A DNA stretch of 47,897 nt from Chloroflexota bacterium (GTDB lineage Bacteria; Chloroflexota; Anaerolineae; UBA4142; SHND01). Position numbers and translations under genes: made by a program. The first letter of the stretch is position 1. Each line of letters opens with the position of its first letter. The stretch is taken from assembly GCA_029778615.1 (NCBI GenBank), contig JAKOPZ010000214.1:1-47897 (forward strand), in the 5' to 3' direction. The notes under the pieces were generated by a model. It saw only the letters and a program-made list of their open reading frames with translations. It ran no database searches and had not been told where the DNA came from. Below are positions 23,097 through 30,760 of this stretch, piece after piece.

Positions 23097-25979
23097 TTAT
23101 TTTGTTTTTTCGATTGCCAACTCCATCGCTTGTTCCATTGTCATGGCGCGCCCGGCTGCCCACGCGCTGGAAAAATCGCTTGGCAAATTTGCGCGCACGC
23201 TTGCGAGGACGCGTTCATAATCAGCGCGGTCAATCGGCGGAATGGGCAACGCAATGGATTCGCGCAGCGCGTCCGACGCGCCCAAAAGCCGCGCGGCTTT
23301 GTACGAATCGCCCGCCGCGTCGAGCGCGGCTGCCAGACCTTCCAAACATTCCGGCACAAAACGAATTTCGCCGCCGGTGCGATACATGTCCAAACTCTCT
23401 TGGTGCAATTGAATCGCGCGCGCAAAATTGCCCTGCCGCGTCGCCACCAGACCCAGATTGTTCAACGCGAGCGCAATGTGCTGAACATGCTGGGCTTGCG
23501 TCGCTGCCGCGTATGCCTCTTGAGCCCACGCCTGCGCGTTGGCATAATCACCCTGATAGCGCGCGAGTTCGCCTTTGGTCATCCAGATAAATGTGAGAAG
23601 CAAGTGGTCTTTGAGTCCGCGCGCCAATTCCAAACTTTCATCCAGATAGCGTTCCGCTTTTTCGTATTTGGTTTGATGGATGAGCGCACCGGCGATATTG
23701 ACAAGCGCCAGCGCGACACCGGGCAAATCACCGAGTTCACGATTGATAGAGAGCGCTTGGTCTTGCCCTTGAATGCATTGTTCATACTCGCCGCGCAGCC
23801 ATGCCAGCGAACCAAGCCCCGCATACGCTTTGGCGCGCGCAGGCGTGGCAGTCGGCTCGCCTTGCGCCAATGCGTTGGTCAAAAATTTTTGCCCCTCGAC
23901 GATATGCCCGCGCGCGTACCAAAAACGCCACACCGCGCCCGCGAGCCGTAATTGCATTTCGATATGTTCTTGCGTTTGCGCGTGCCAACTCAACGCCGCG
24001 CGCACATTGTCGTGTTCCGCTTCCAAGCGCTTGTGCCACGCGCCTTGCTCGGCGCCCGTAAATTCGGGTTCGGCGCGTTCTGCCAATTCCACAAAATACG
24101 CGAGATGCCGCGCGGCGATTTCATCACTCTCGCTCGCGGCAGCAAGTTTTTCGCGCGCATATTCACGAATGGGTTCCAACATGCGATAACGCATCTCGCC
24201 GTCGGACTCGTTCACCATCACGAGCGACTTGTCAATGAGATTGGATAACAAATCGAGAATGAGTGAAGGAGAGATGGCGTGAGGGAGTGAACTTTGCTCT
24301 CCATCTCTCTTGCTCTCCAGCGCTCCATCACCGCATATCATTTCTGCCGCTTCCAATGTAAAGCCGCCTGAAAAGACCGACAGGCGTCGAAACAAAACAC
24401 GTTCCTCTTGGGAAAGCAGCGCGTCGCTCCAATCCAAAACCGCGCGCATCGTTTGCTGACGCGGCGGCAAGCTGGAACTGCCGCGTGTCAGCACCGCGAG
24501 CGCGTCATCGAGGCGCGCGGCGATTTGCTGCGGCGACAAGGTTCGCACACGCGCCGCCGCCAATTCAATTGCTAATGGGATGCCGTCGAGCCGTCGGCAG
24601 ATTTGCGCGATGGCTTGCAAATTGCTTTGATTCAAAGAAAACGTCGGCAGAATAAAACTCGCGCGCGCGATAAACAACTGCGCCGCGTCCGAGTGCGCGA
24701 CCTTTTCAAACGTTGGATGTTCCGCATCCGGCAGCGAAAGCGGCGGCACGCCAATCAATGCTTCGCCGGAAACATTCAACGGTTCGCGGCTCGTCGCGAG
24801 AATGCGAACGCGCGGCGCGGATTGCAAGAGCTCGTGAGCGAACACCGCGCACGCGTTGTGCAGATGCTCGCAATTGTCCAAGACGAGCAGCAATGTTTTG
24901 TCGCGCGCGTACTCGAACCACAACGCGTCAATGCTCATGCCCGTTTGTTCGCGCAATCCAAACACTGCCGCGCAAGTGGATACAATATCCGTCTCGTTTG
25001 TTACCGGCGCCAAATCTACAAACCACGCGCCGTCGGGAAAATCGGCGGCGATTTCGTGCGCGGCTTGAATCGCCAAACGCGTTTTGCCGCCGCCGCCAAC
25101 ACCCGTCAAGGTCACCAAACGCGCGCGCGCGAGCTGCGCGCGAATTTCCGCGAGCTCGCGCGTGCGTCCGATAAAACTCGTGAGCGGCACGGGCAGATTC
25201 GATTTCGGCGGAACGCGCGGGGTGATGGCGCGCGCGACAATTTTTTCTTGATGGCGCAGACGCTCAAACAAGTCGCGCGTGGTCGCGCTCGGTTCCGTAT
25301 CGAGTTCGCGTTTCAACACGGCGACGCAGGTTTGATACACGCGCACCACATTCGCGCGGTCGCCGCTTTCGGCGTACAAATTCATCAACTTGCGGTACGC
25401 GTCTTCGCTCAACGGGTCGGCTTGGAGCAAACGGCGCGCGTACCCAATCGCGATTTGATATTCGCGCGCGGCTTCGGATAATACAATCAATTGCGCCAAA
25501 CAATCCACAAATTTTTCGCGCACGCGTTCGCGTTCGGGCAGCAGCCATTCGTCGTAACACGCGGGCAATAAATCACCGCGATACAGTTCGACGGCATGCG
25601 ATAGACGGCGGACCGATTCCGCGTGTGTCGTCGTTCGTCCTTGGTCGTTCGTCAATATTTTGAATTCATCCACGTCGAGCGTGAACGACGCGTCAGAATT
25701 CCATTGCAGCGTTTGCGTGTCGGCGCTGAGATACCTGTCGGCGTCGGGCAAAATTTTTTTCAGGCGATGCACGAGGTTGCGTAGATTGCCGTGCGCTTGT
25801 TGTTCGGAAGAATCCTGCCAGAGGAGAAACGCAAGATGTTTGCGTGATTGCGGCGCGTCGCGGTGGAGGACGAGATAGGCGAGGAGAGATTGCAGGCGCG
25901 GCGCGTCGAATCCGTCAAGCGGCGCGTCTTGATAGCGGATTTGGAAATCGCCCAAGAGTTGAATTTGCAGAGCGGACAT
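23097..25979 (-). CDS. BTAD-NB-ARC-TPR transcriptional regulator (AfsR/SARP-like STAND ATPase)
   Basis: The protein has 960 residues. An OmpR-like winged helix (about 1-98: LQIQLLGDFQIRY, SRKHLAFLLWQDSSEQQAHGNLRNLVHRLKK) is followed by the bacterial transcriptional activator domain (about 105-245: ELYRGDLLPACYDEWLLPERER). An NB-ARC-type ATPase comes next, with Walker A GVGGGGKT (293-300), Walker B LLLVLDNCEHL and RILATSREPL. A C-terminal TPR array follows. Such STAND proteins couple a signal sensed by the repeats to DNA binding; target and ligand are unknown here. Residues ~552-574 (ALESKRDGEQSSLPHAISPS) are encoded by low-complexity inverted-repeat DNA and look like an insertion between the ATPase and the conserved LLSNLIDKSLV segment. 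The ATG at 25979 is chosen; a TTG at 25988 is possible. Confidence 0.92.
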   Translation of the reverse strand: MSALQIQLLGDFQIRYQDAPLDGFDAPRLQSLLAYLVLHRDAPQSRKHLAFLLWQDSSEQQAHGNLRNLVHRLKKILPDADRYLSADTQTLQWNSDASFTLDVDEFKILTNDQGRTTTHAESVRRLSHAVELYRGDLLPACYDEWLLPERERVREKFVDCLAQLIVLSEAAREYQIAIGYARRLLQADPLSEDAYRKLMNLYAESGDRANVVRVYQTCVAVLKRELDTEPSATTRDLFERLRHQEKIVARAITPRVPPKSNLPVPLTSFIGRTRELAEIRAQLARARLVTLTGVGGGGKTRLAIQAAHEIAADFPDGAWFVDLAPVTNETDIVSTCAAVFGLREQTGMSIDALWFEYARDKTLLLVLDNCEHLHNACAVFAHELLQSAPRVRILATSREPLNVSGEALIGVPPLSLPDAEHPTFEKVAHSDAAQLFIARASFILPTFSLNQSNLQAIAQICRRLDGIPLAIELAAARVRTLSPQQIAARLDDALAVLTRGSSSLPPRQQTMRAVLDWSDALLSQEERVLFRRLSVFSGGFTLEAAEMICGDGALESKRDGEQSSLPHAISPSLILDLLSNLIDKSLVMVNESDGEMRYRMLEPIREYAREKLAAASESDEIAARHLAYFVELAERAEPEFTGAEQGAWHKRLEAEHDNVRAALSWHAQTQEHIEMQLRLAGAVWRFWYARGHIVEGQKFLTNALAQGEPTATPARAKAYAGLGSLAWLRGEYEQCIQGQDQALSINRELGDLPGVALALVNIAGALIHQTKYEKAERYLDESLELARGLKDHLLLTFIWMTKGELARYQGDYANAQAWAQEAYAAATQAQHVQHIALALNNLGLVATRQGNFARAIQLHQESLDMYRTGGEIRFVPECLEGLAAALDAAGDSYKAARLLGASDALRESIALPIPPIDRADYERVLASVRANLPSDFSSAWAAGRAMTMEQAMELAIEKTK
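24262..24325. repeat. low-complexity inverted-repeat insertion within the BTAD regulator gene
   Basis: Arms GAGAGATGG (24269-24277) and CCATCTCTC (24301-24309), surrounded by GAGTGA/GAGGGA-like units, interrupt an otherwise conserved protein region without breaking the frame. Confidence 0.65.
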
Positions 25980-26398
25980 GAGTGACAAAAATCGCCTGCA
26001 TTATACGTCAACTCAATGTGCAACTCTTTCGCGGGACAAATGTCATTTCGAGCCGTTCCCTCAATGCTTCGGGACAAGTTTTGCGAGAAATCTCATTCGC
26101 GCCTTGCGAGATTTCTCGCTCCGCTCGAAAGGACTAAAGTGTTGCACATTAGGTACGTCAGTATCCCATCTGCTTGCGCCCGCGCGCGCCGCAAAACAAA
26201 AAACCGGACAAGATTTCATCTTGCGAGGTTTTCATGTGGCGGGTTTTTCTTAATCTGAATCGCAACATTTCCAAGTTAGAATCAAATTACAGGTAAATTC
26301 GATTTCAATGTGCCGCGGCACAAGTTCAGCGCAAACGCCGGAGCAATTTGCGAAACTGACCGGAACAAACAGCGGTACAAGGGTTGGGGGACTCTTGC
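25980..26398. other. intergenic region between divergent genes
   Basis: About 420 bases carry no credible gene. It holds the second copy of a dispersed palindromic repeat (26041-26135). A possible -10 box TAGAAT (26277-26282) for the kinase gene has no good -35. GGGGGA at 26386-26391 precedes the ATG at 26399. Confidence 0.5.
26041..26135. repeat. dispersed palindromic repeat, copy 2
   Basis: TGTCATTTCGAGCCG, TTGCGAGAAATCTC, GAGATTTCTC and TCGAAA appear in the same order as in copy 1 at 17994-18063. This copy has about 25 extra bases (26056-26080) and a degenerate right end. Confidence 0.8.
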
Positions 26399-27136
26399 AT
26401 GATGGCATTACCGCCTCTCCATTCGGGACCGACCAAAATCAAGCCGCGCAGCTTTTCGCCTGCGCCCATACGTACTCAAACGACCAAACCGGAACCGGAC
26501 GCGTTCCTCGAACAGCGTCTGCGCCAACAACTCGCGCGCGACTTGCATGACGGACCCGTCCAGCGCGTCTCAAACGCGACAATGAATTTGATGTCGCTGC
26601 AAGCGCAATTGGAGCGTGACCCGCAGAACGCCCAAGCGGAATTGAGCGATGCCATCCAAGCATTGCAGCTCGCCATCGCCGAAATGCGCGCCATGATGAT
26701 GAACCTCCGCCCGATTGTTTTGGAAAGTCAGGGCTTGGTTCCGGCGTTGGAAGCGTTGGTGCGCCAGATTAGTGAAACGACTCGGCTCGACGCGCAATTG
26801 GAAAATTATGTGATAGACCTCCGCTTGGCTCCGGGGGTTGAAACGAATATTTATTACATTGTGCAAGAAGCCGCGCAAAATATTATCAAACACGCGGGCG
26901 CCAAACACATCACGATTCGTTTGCATTGGTTTGAAGATGCCCTGCATGTGACCATTCGAGATGACGGACGCGGTTTTCATGTCGAGAACGTTCAGGACGA
27001 TTATGCAAAACGTCAGAGTCTCGGCTTGGTCAATCTCTATGAACGCGCGGAATTGATTCAGGGACAGATTACGATTGACTCGATACCCGGACGGGGAACG
27101 ACGGTTCGCCTGCGCGTTCCACTGGCTGCCAACTGA
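26399..27136 (+). CDS. soluble NarL-family histidine kinase
   Basis: The protein has 245 residues. It has no membrane segment and no sensor domain, only a HisKA_3 domain with phospho-acceptor His50 (LARDLHDGPVQRVSNA) and an ATPase domain (YYIVQEAAQNIIKHA; IRDDGRGF; SLGLVNLYERAELIQG). It must take its signal from a partner protein or act in a phosphorelay. The ATG at 26399 follows GGGGGA by seven bases; an upstream TTG at 26384 is less likely. A strong terminator and a separate promoter lie between it and the receiver-containing gene downstream, so partnership with that gene is possible but not implied by cotranscription. Confidence 0.9.
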   Translation: MMALPPLHSGPTKIKPRSFSPAPIRTQTTKPEPDAFLEQRLRQQLARDLHDGPVQRVSNATMNLMSLQAQLERDPQNAQAELSDAIQALQLAIAEMRAMMMNLRPIVLESQGLVPALEALVRQISETTRLDAQLENYVIDLRLAPGVETNIYYIVQEAAQNIIKHAGAKHITIRLHWFEDALHVTIRDDGRGFHVENVQDDYAKRQSLGLVNLYERAELIQGQITIDSIPGRGTTVRLRVPLAAN

Positions 27137-27159
27137 TTTGCTTTTTCACCGACACCTCC

Positions 27160-27195
27160 AAGCTGCGCCACCCGGTTGGGCGCAGCTTTTTTTTT
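27160..27195 (+). terminator. Rho-independent terminator of the soluble kinase gene
   Basis: Perfect 10-bp arms AAGCTGCGCC (27160-27169) and GGCGCAGCTT (27179-27188) are followed by nine T. Confidence 0.93.
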
Positions 27196-27236
27196 CAGAA
27201 CGCGGAAAAATGTACATATCAAGTACTCTTTTTCCA

Positions 27237-27265
27237 TTGACCCTTTTAGCCAGCATGAATACAAT
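27237..27265 (+). promoter_or_regulatory. sigma70 promoter of the receiver-ATPase gene
   Basis: TTGACC (27237-27242), exactly 17 bases, then TACAAT (27260-27265): five of six matches in each box. Transcription would start near 27272. Confidence 0.82.
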
Positions 27266-27275
27266 AGAGCGGGCA

Positions 27276-27331
27276 CAAAGCATTCGCAACGACATGTGCG
27301 TAAGAGGTTAGACAGTCCGGCGAATGCTTTG
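27276..27331 (+). promoter_or_regulatory. structured 5' leader, 12-bp stem with 32-nt loop
   Basis: CAAAGCATTCGC (27276-27287) and GCGAATGCTTTG (27320-27331) are perfectly complementary and lie just after the predicted transcription start, 31 bases before the ATG at 27363. It could be an attenuator or protein-binding leader. I recognise no known riboswitch. Confidence 0.6.
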
Positions 27332-27362
27332 CCCCGGCTTGGCGCAAAGAAAGCGCGTGCAC

Positions 27363-28598
27363 ATGCCAATCATTGTTGTTATTGACGATACGCAATCCAT
27401 TCTGCAATTGGTCTCGCTGTACCTAAAAGGGGCCGGGCATCAAGTACTGACCGCTGCCGACGGGACGCAGGGACTGCGCGTCGTTCAAGAAAATCATCCC
27501 GACCTCATCATTACGGATGTGATGATGCCCGGCATGGACGGCTATGAATTGACGCGCCGTCTCCGCCGCGACCCTGCCACTGCGCGCACACCCATCATCA
27601 CGCTGACCGCGCATTCCGAGCTCGAGAGCAAAATCAAAGCGTTTGAAGCCGGCGCGGACGATTTCATTCCCAAACCCTTTGACGCCGGCGAAATGGTCGC
27701 GCGGGTGAATGTTTTACTACGACGCGCGGCGGCGAACGCGACAGCGGACAAAGGGGCAGCGCCCGCAGCGGCACCCGCGCGCAAATTCGCCCACCTCATT
27801 GCCGTCCATAGTTTGCGCGGCGGCGTGGGTTGTTCCACTCTCGCGGTCAATCTGGGCATCGGGCTCACGAATCTGTGGAGCGAGCCGTGCCTGCTTGCCG
27901 ATTTTGTCACCACAACCGGACAAGTCGCGTTGATGTTGAACCTGCCGTTAAAACGAACGTGGGCAAATATTACGCACATTCCGTTAGCAGAATTTGACAG
28001 CCAAGACCTCGATGCTGTCATTACCCCACACGTCAGCGGACTGCGCGTGTTGTCTGCGCCCACCGACGCGGCGCAATCGGTGAATCTCGACGCGGCGCGC
28101 GTGGAAAAAATAATAGAGCTCGCGCGCTCGCGCTATAATTATTTCGTCACCGACTTGCCGCACGATTTCAGCCCGGTCACCGTCGCGGTGCTCAACCAAG
28201 CGGACGAAATTTTGCTCGTGCTCGCGCCCGACCTCGCTTCGATTCGCGCGGCGGCAGCCACCCTCGAAACGTACAAACAGTTCGGTTTGCCCGCCGACAA
28301 AATTCATGTCCTGCTCAATTGGACTTTTGCGCAGCAAGGATTTCCGCGCAAAGAAATTGAGGATGCCCTTGCCAAGCCGGTGCATTTCGTCATGCCGCAC
28401 GCGCCCATCGCGTTTATCAACGCTATCAATCGCGGCGCGCCGCCGCTGCATGATAAACCGGATGACCCCATCTCGCCCTATCTCGAAGACCTCGCCTTTC
28501 AAGTCAGTCGCGCAGCCGACCGCAACACCACTCCCTCCGAGCCCAAACCCGCCTGGAGGCGCGTCCAAAAGCGTCTCGCCACCGCAGCCCCCCGATAA
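27363..28598 (+). CDS. response-regulator receiver fused to CpaE/TadZ-like ATPase
   Basis: The protein has 411 residues. Residues 1-118 form a receiver with acidic D8/D9, phospho-acceptor Asp52 (LIITDVMMPGMDG) and Lys in IPKPFD. An Ala-rich linker joins it to a ParA/MinD-superfamily domain (from ~138) with deviant Walker A LRGGVGCSTLAVNLG, lacking the usual Lys before Ser/Thr as is common in CpaE/TadZ. Later motifs are YFVTDLPHDF and LVLAPDLASIRAAAATLE. CpaE/TadZ proteins localise Tad/Flp pilus machinery at the pole, but no other Tad gene (cpaF, tadB, tadC, prepilin) is in the window, so the role here is uncertain. The ATG at 27363 fits the conserved receiver start; an ATG at 27324 lies inside the leader stem. 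Confidence 0.88.
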   Translation: MPIIVVIDDTQSILQLVSLYLKGAGHQVLTAADGTQGLRVVQENHPDLIITDVMMPGMDGYELTRRLRRDPATARTPIITLTAHSELESKIKAFEAGADDFIPKPFDAGEMVARVNVLLRRAAANATADKGAAPAAAPARKFAHLIAVHSLRGGVGCSTLAVNLGIGLTNLWSEPCLLADFVTTTGQVALMLNLPLKRTWANITHIPLAEFDSQDLDAVITPHVSGLRVLSAPTDAAQSVNLDAARVEKIIELARSRYNYFVTDLPHDFSPVTVAVLNQADEILLVLAPDLASIRAAAATLETYKQFGLPADKIHVLLNWTFAQQGFPRKEIEDALAKPVHFVMPHAPIAFINAINRGAPPLHDKPDDPISPYLEDLAFQVSRAADRNTTPSEPKPAWRRVQKRLATAAPR

Positions 28599-28632
28599 CT
28601 CAAAATCCAGTCCGTTCTCTGCGTTTTTTTTC

Positions 28633-28671
28633 CTTGACCTTTTCTTGACCCCGCCGCGCTTTTTCTTGTCC
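28633..28671 (+). promoter_or_regulatory. candidate KdpE operator: CTTGACC direct repeats
   Basis: CTTGACC (28633-28639), CTTGACC (28644-28650) and CTTGTCC (28665-28671) have starts spaced 11 and 21 bases, so all lie on one DNA face as OmpR-family regulators prefer. A T-run (28624-28631) precedes them and CCCCGCC (28649-28655) follows. A weak promoter, CTGACG (28677-28682), 16 bases, TATTCT (28699-28704), lies directly downstream, as expected for an activator-dependent promoter. Confidence 0.55.
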
Positions 28672-28769
28672 CCCGTCTGACGCAATTCGCGCTATCGTAT
28701 TCTTGCACAGCGGTTTCGTCGCGCCTGTGCGGCGTTACCGTGCGCAAAAAAAAGATTGTGTGAGGAACA

Positions 28770-28874
28770 ATGCAAGACCTTTTGATGCTCGCAATTGTTG
28801 CAGTCCTCGTAGCGGCGACGCTCGGCTTGACGCGACTGGTCGAACGCCTGATGGCGGAGGAAACGGCAAAATGA
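28770..28874 (+). CDS. 34-residue single-pass membrane protein at the head of the kdp operon
   Basis: The predicted protein has one hydrophobic helix (LLMLAIVAVLVAATLGL) followed by a charged tail (RLVERLMAEETAK). GAGGA precedes the ATG by about five bases. Its stop TGA overlaps the kdpF ATG (ATGA at 28871-28874), so it is translationally coupled to kdpF. Small hydrophobic ORFs before kdpF occur in other bacteria, but I know no assigned role. It may be an additional KdpF-like stabilising or regulatory peptide (inferred). Ribosome-binding site, overlap and hydrophobic pattern together make it credible. Confidence 0.72.
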   Translation: MQDLLMLAIVAVLVAATLGLTRLVERLMAEETAK

Positions 28875-28963
28875 ACCTTGTCTATATTGTGACGGGCGTC
28901 ATTGCGCTCGCCCTGATGGTCTATTTGTTTCTTGCGTTATTGAAACCGGAGTGGTTCGGATGA
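28871..28963 (+). CDS. kdpF: K+-transporting ATPase subunit KdpF
   Basis: The protein has 30 residues with one transmembrane helix (YIVTGVIALALMVYLFLALL) ending KPEWFG, the usual KdpF pattern. KdpF is a lipid-like stabiliser of the KdpABC complex in the membrane. GGAGG (28856-28860) lies ten bases before the ATG, and the start overlaps the preceding small ORF. Its TGA overlaps the kdpA ATG by the ATGA arrangement at 28960-28963. Confidence 0.92.
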   Translation: MNLVYIVTGVIALALMVYLFLALLKPEWFG

Positions 28964-30699
28964 CCATTTCTTTAATTGCCCAACTCGCGCTCTATTTTGT
29001 CATTCTCATCGCCGCAGGATTTCCGTTGGGGCTGTACATGGCGCGCGTATATCAAGGCGAAAAAACATTTCTCGACCCGCTCCTTGCGCCGCTCGAACAC
29101 TGGATGTATCGCTTGTTTGGCATTCGCCCAACGGACGAGATGAATTGGAAAACGTATGCGCTGGCGATGCTCGTGTTCAACGTGCTCGGTTTTGCCGTCG
29201 TTTACGCGTTACAGCGCGTGCAGGGATTCTTGCCCTTGAATCCGCAAGCGCTCGGCGCCGTGTCGCCCGATTCATCGTTCAACACCGCCATCAGTTTCGC
29301 GTCCAATACAAACTGGCAAGGGTACGGCGGCGAGACGACGATGAGCTATCTGACGCAAATGCTCGGCATGACCGTTCAAAATTTTGTTTCGGCGGCGACG
29401 GGCATGGCAGTGCTTGCCGCGTTCATTCGCGGCTTGGTGCGCCACAACTCCAACACGCTGGGAAATTTTTGGACCGATTTAACGCGCACGGTGCTGTATA
29501 TCTTGCTGCCGTTGTCAATTGTGCTGGCAGTGCTTCTCGTTTCGCAAGGTGTGGTGCAAACCTTGACGCCGTACGCGACGGCGCATTTGCTCGAACCGAC
29601 AACGGATGCAAACGGCGCAGCCGTGACCACACAAATCATCGCGCTCGGACCTGCCGCTTCGCAAATCGCGATTAAACAGTTGGGCACGAATGGCGGCGGC
29701 TTTTTCAACGTCAACAGTTCGCACCCATTCGAGAACGCGACCCCACTCTCGAATTTTTTCGAAATGCTCTCGATTCTTTTGATTCCCGCCGCGCTCTGTT
29801 TCACCTTTGGCAAGATGGTCAACGACATGCGGCAAGGGTGGGCGCTGCTCATTACCATGCTCGTCGTCTTGATTGCGTTCGTCGGTCTCACCATGCTTGC
29901 CGAACAAAATGGCAACCCTGCCTTTACGCCGCTCGGCATTGACCAATCCGCTACCAATCTTCAAGGCGGCGGCAACATGGAAGGCAAAGAAGTCCGCTTT
30001 GGCATTCCCAATTCCGCGCTGTGGTCCATCGCTACCACTGCCGCGTCGAATGGTTCCGTCAATTCCATGCACGATTCGTACATGCCGCTCGGCGGTTTTT
30101 CACAGTTGGTCATGATGCAGTTGGGCGAAGTCATTTTTGGCGGCGTCGGCTCGGGGTTGTACGGGCTGCTCGTCTTTGTGATTCTCGCAGTCTTTATCGC
30201 GGGATTGATGGTTGGACGCACCCCGGAATATCTCGGCAAGAAAATTGAAATCTATGAAATGAAGATGGCATCGCTGCTCATCCTCATCATGCCGATTATT
30301 GTGCTTGGCTTTGCTGCCCTCGCGGTGGTGAATGACTTGGCGCTCACCTCGCGATTGAATCCCGGCGCGCATGGGTTTTCAGAAATTCTTTACGCGTTCT
30401 CTTCCACCGGCAACAACAACGGCAGCGCGTTCGCAGGACTCGTCGCCAACACATTTTTCTACAACACGCTCGGCGGCATCGCCATGTGGATTGCGCGCTA
30501 CTGGCTTGCAATTCCAACGCTTGCACTCGCGGGTTCGCTCGCGCGCAAGAAAAAAGTTCCCGAATCCGCCGGCACCTTGCCCACGCACTCGCCATTATTT
30601 GTGGGATGGCTGATTGCGGTCGTGCTCATCGTCGGCGCGCTCAACTTTTTGCCCGCGCTCGCGCTCGGTCCGGTGGTGGAACAGTTGATGTTGCGGTAG
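28960..30699 (+). CDS. kdpA: K+-transporting ATPase subunit KdpA
   Basis: The protein has 579 residues, close to the E. coli length. It is the K+-selective channel-like subunit of the KdpFABC pump and a member of the superfamily of K+ transporters. Selectivity-filter regions of the four pseudo-repeats are visible: SNTNWQGYGGETTMSY, GTNGGGFFNVNSSHPFENATP, the TTAASNGSVNSMHDS region and SSTGNNNGSAFAGL. About ten membrane helices can be seen. The ATG at 28960 overlaps the kdpF stop; a GTG at 28951 would overlap kdpF further. A 61-base spacer carrying a heptamer array separates it from kdpB. Expression is expected under K+ limitation through KdpDE. Confidence 0.97.
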   Translation: MTISLIAQLALYFVILIAAGFPLGLYMARVYQGEKTFLDPLLAPLEHWMYRLFGIRPTDEMNWKTYALAMLVFNVLGFAVVYALQRVQGFLPLNPQALGAVSPDSSFNTAISFASNTNWQGYGGETTMSYLTQMLGMTVQNFVSAATGMAVLAAFIRGLVRHNSNTLGNFWTDLTRTVLYILLPLSIVLAVLLVSQGVVQTLTPYATAHLLEPTTDANGAAVTTQIIALGPAASQIAIKQLGTNGGGFFNVNSSHPFENATPLSNFFEMLSILLIPAALCFTFGKMVNDMRQGWALLITMLVVLIAFVGLTMLAEQNGNPAFTPLGIDQSATNLQGGGNMEGKEVRFGIPNSALWSIATTAASNGSVNSMHDSYMPLGGFSQLVMMQLGEVIFGGVGSGLYGLLVFVILAVFIAGLMVGRTPEYLGKKIEIYEMKMASLLILIMPIIVLGFAALAVVNDLALTSRLNPGAHGFSEILYAFSSTGNNNGSAFAGLVANTFFYNTLGGIAMWIARYWLAIPTLALAGSLARKKKVPESAGTLPTHSPLFVGWLIAVVLIVGALNFLPALALGPVVEQLMLR

Positions 30700-30705
30700 T
30701 ACAGA

Positions 30706-30726
30706 GTAGGTAGCAAGTAGCAAGTC
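30706..30726. repeat. heptanucleotide tandem array (GCAAGTA type, 3 units)
   Basis: GTAGGTA, GCAAGTA, GCAAGTC run in exact 7-base register in the kdpA-kdpB spacer. It is one of five heptamer arrays in the window, each with a different unit. Confidence 0.65.
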
Positions 30727-30760
30727 AATATAGCCCGACTACCTGCTGCCAATATGAAAA

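Noticed and set aside
27324-27363. Upstream ATG for the receiver-ATPase gene
   Set aside because: It lies within the leader stem, adds 13 residues foreign to receivers, and the conserved start MPIIVVIDD begins at 27363.
28599-28769. Possible riboswitch (K+ or c-di-AMP type) before the kdp operon
   Set aside because: The predicted leader is under about 60 bases and shows no extended conserved pairing; direct repeats suggest protein control instead.
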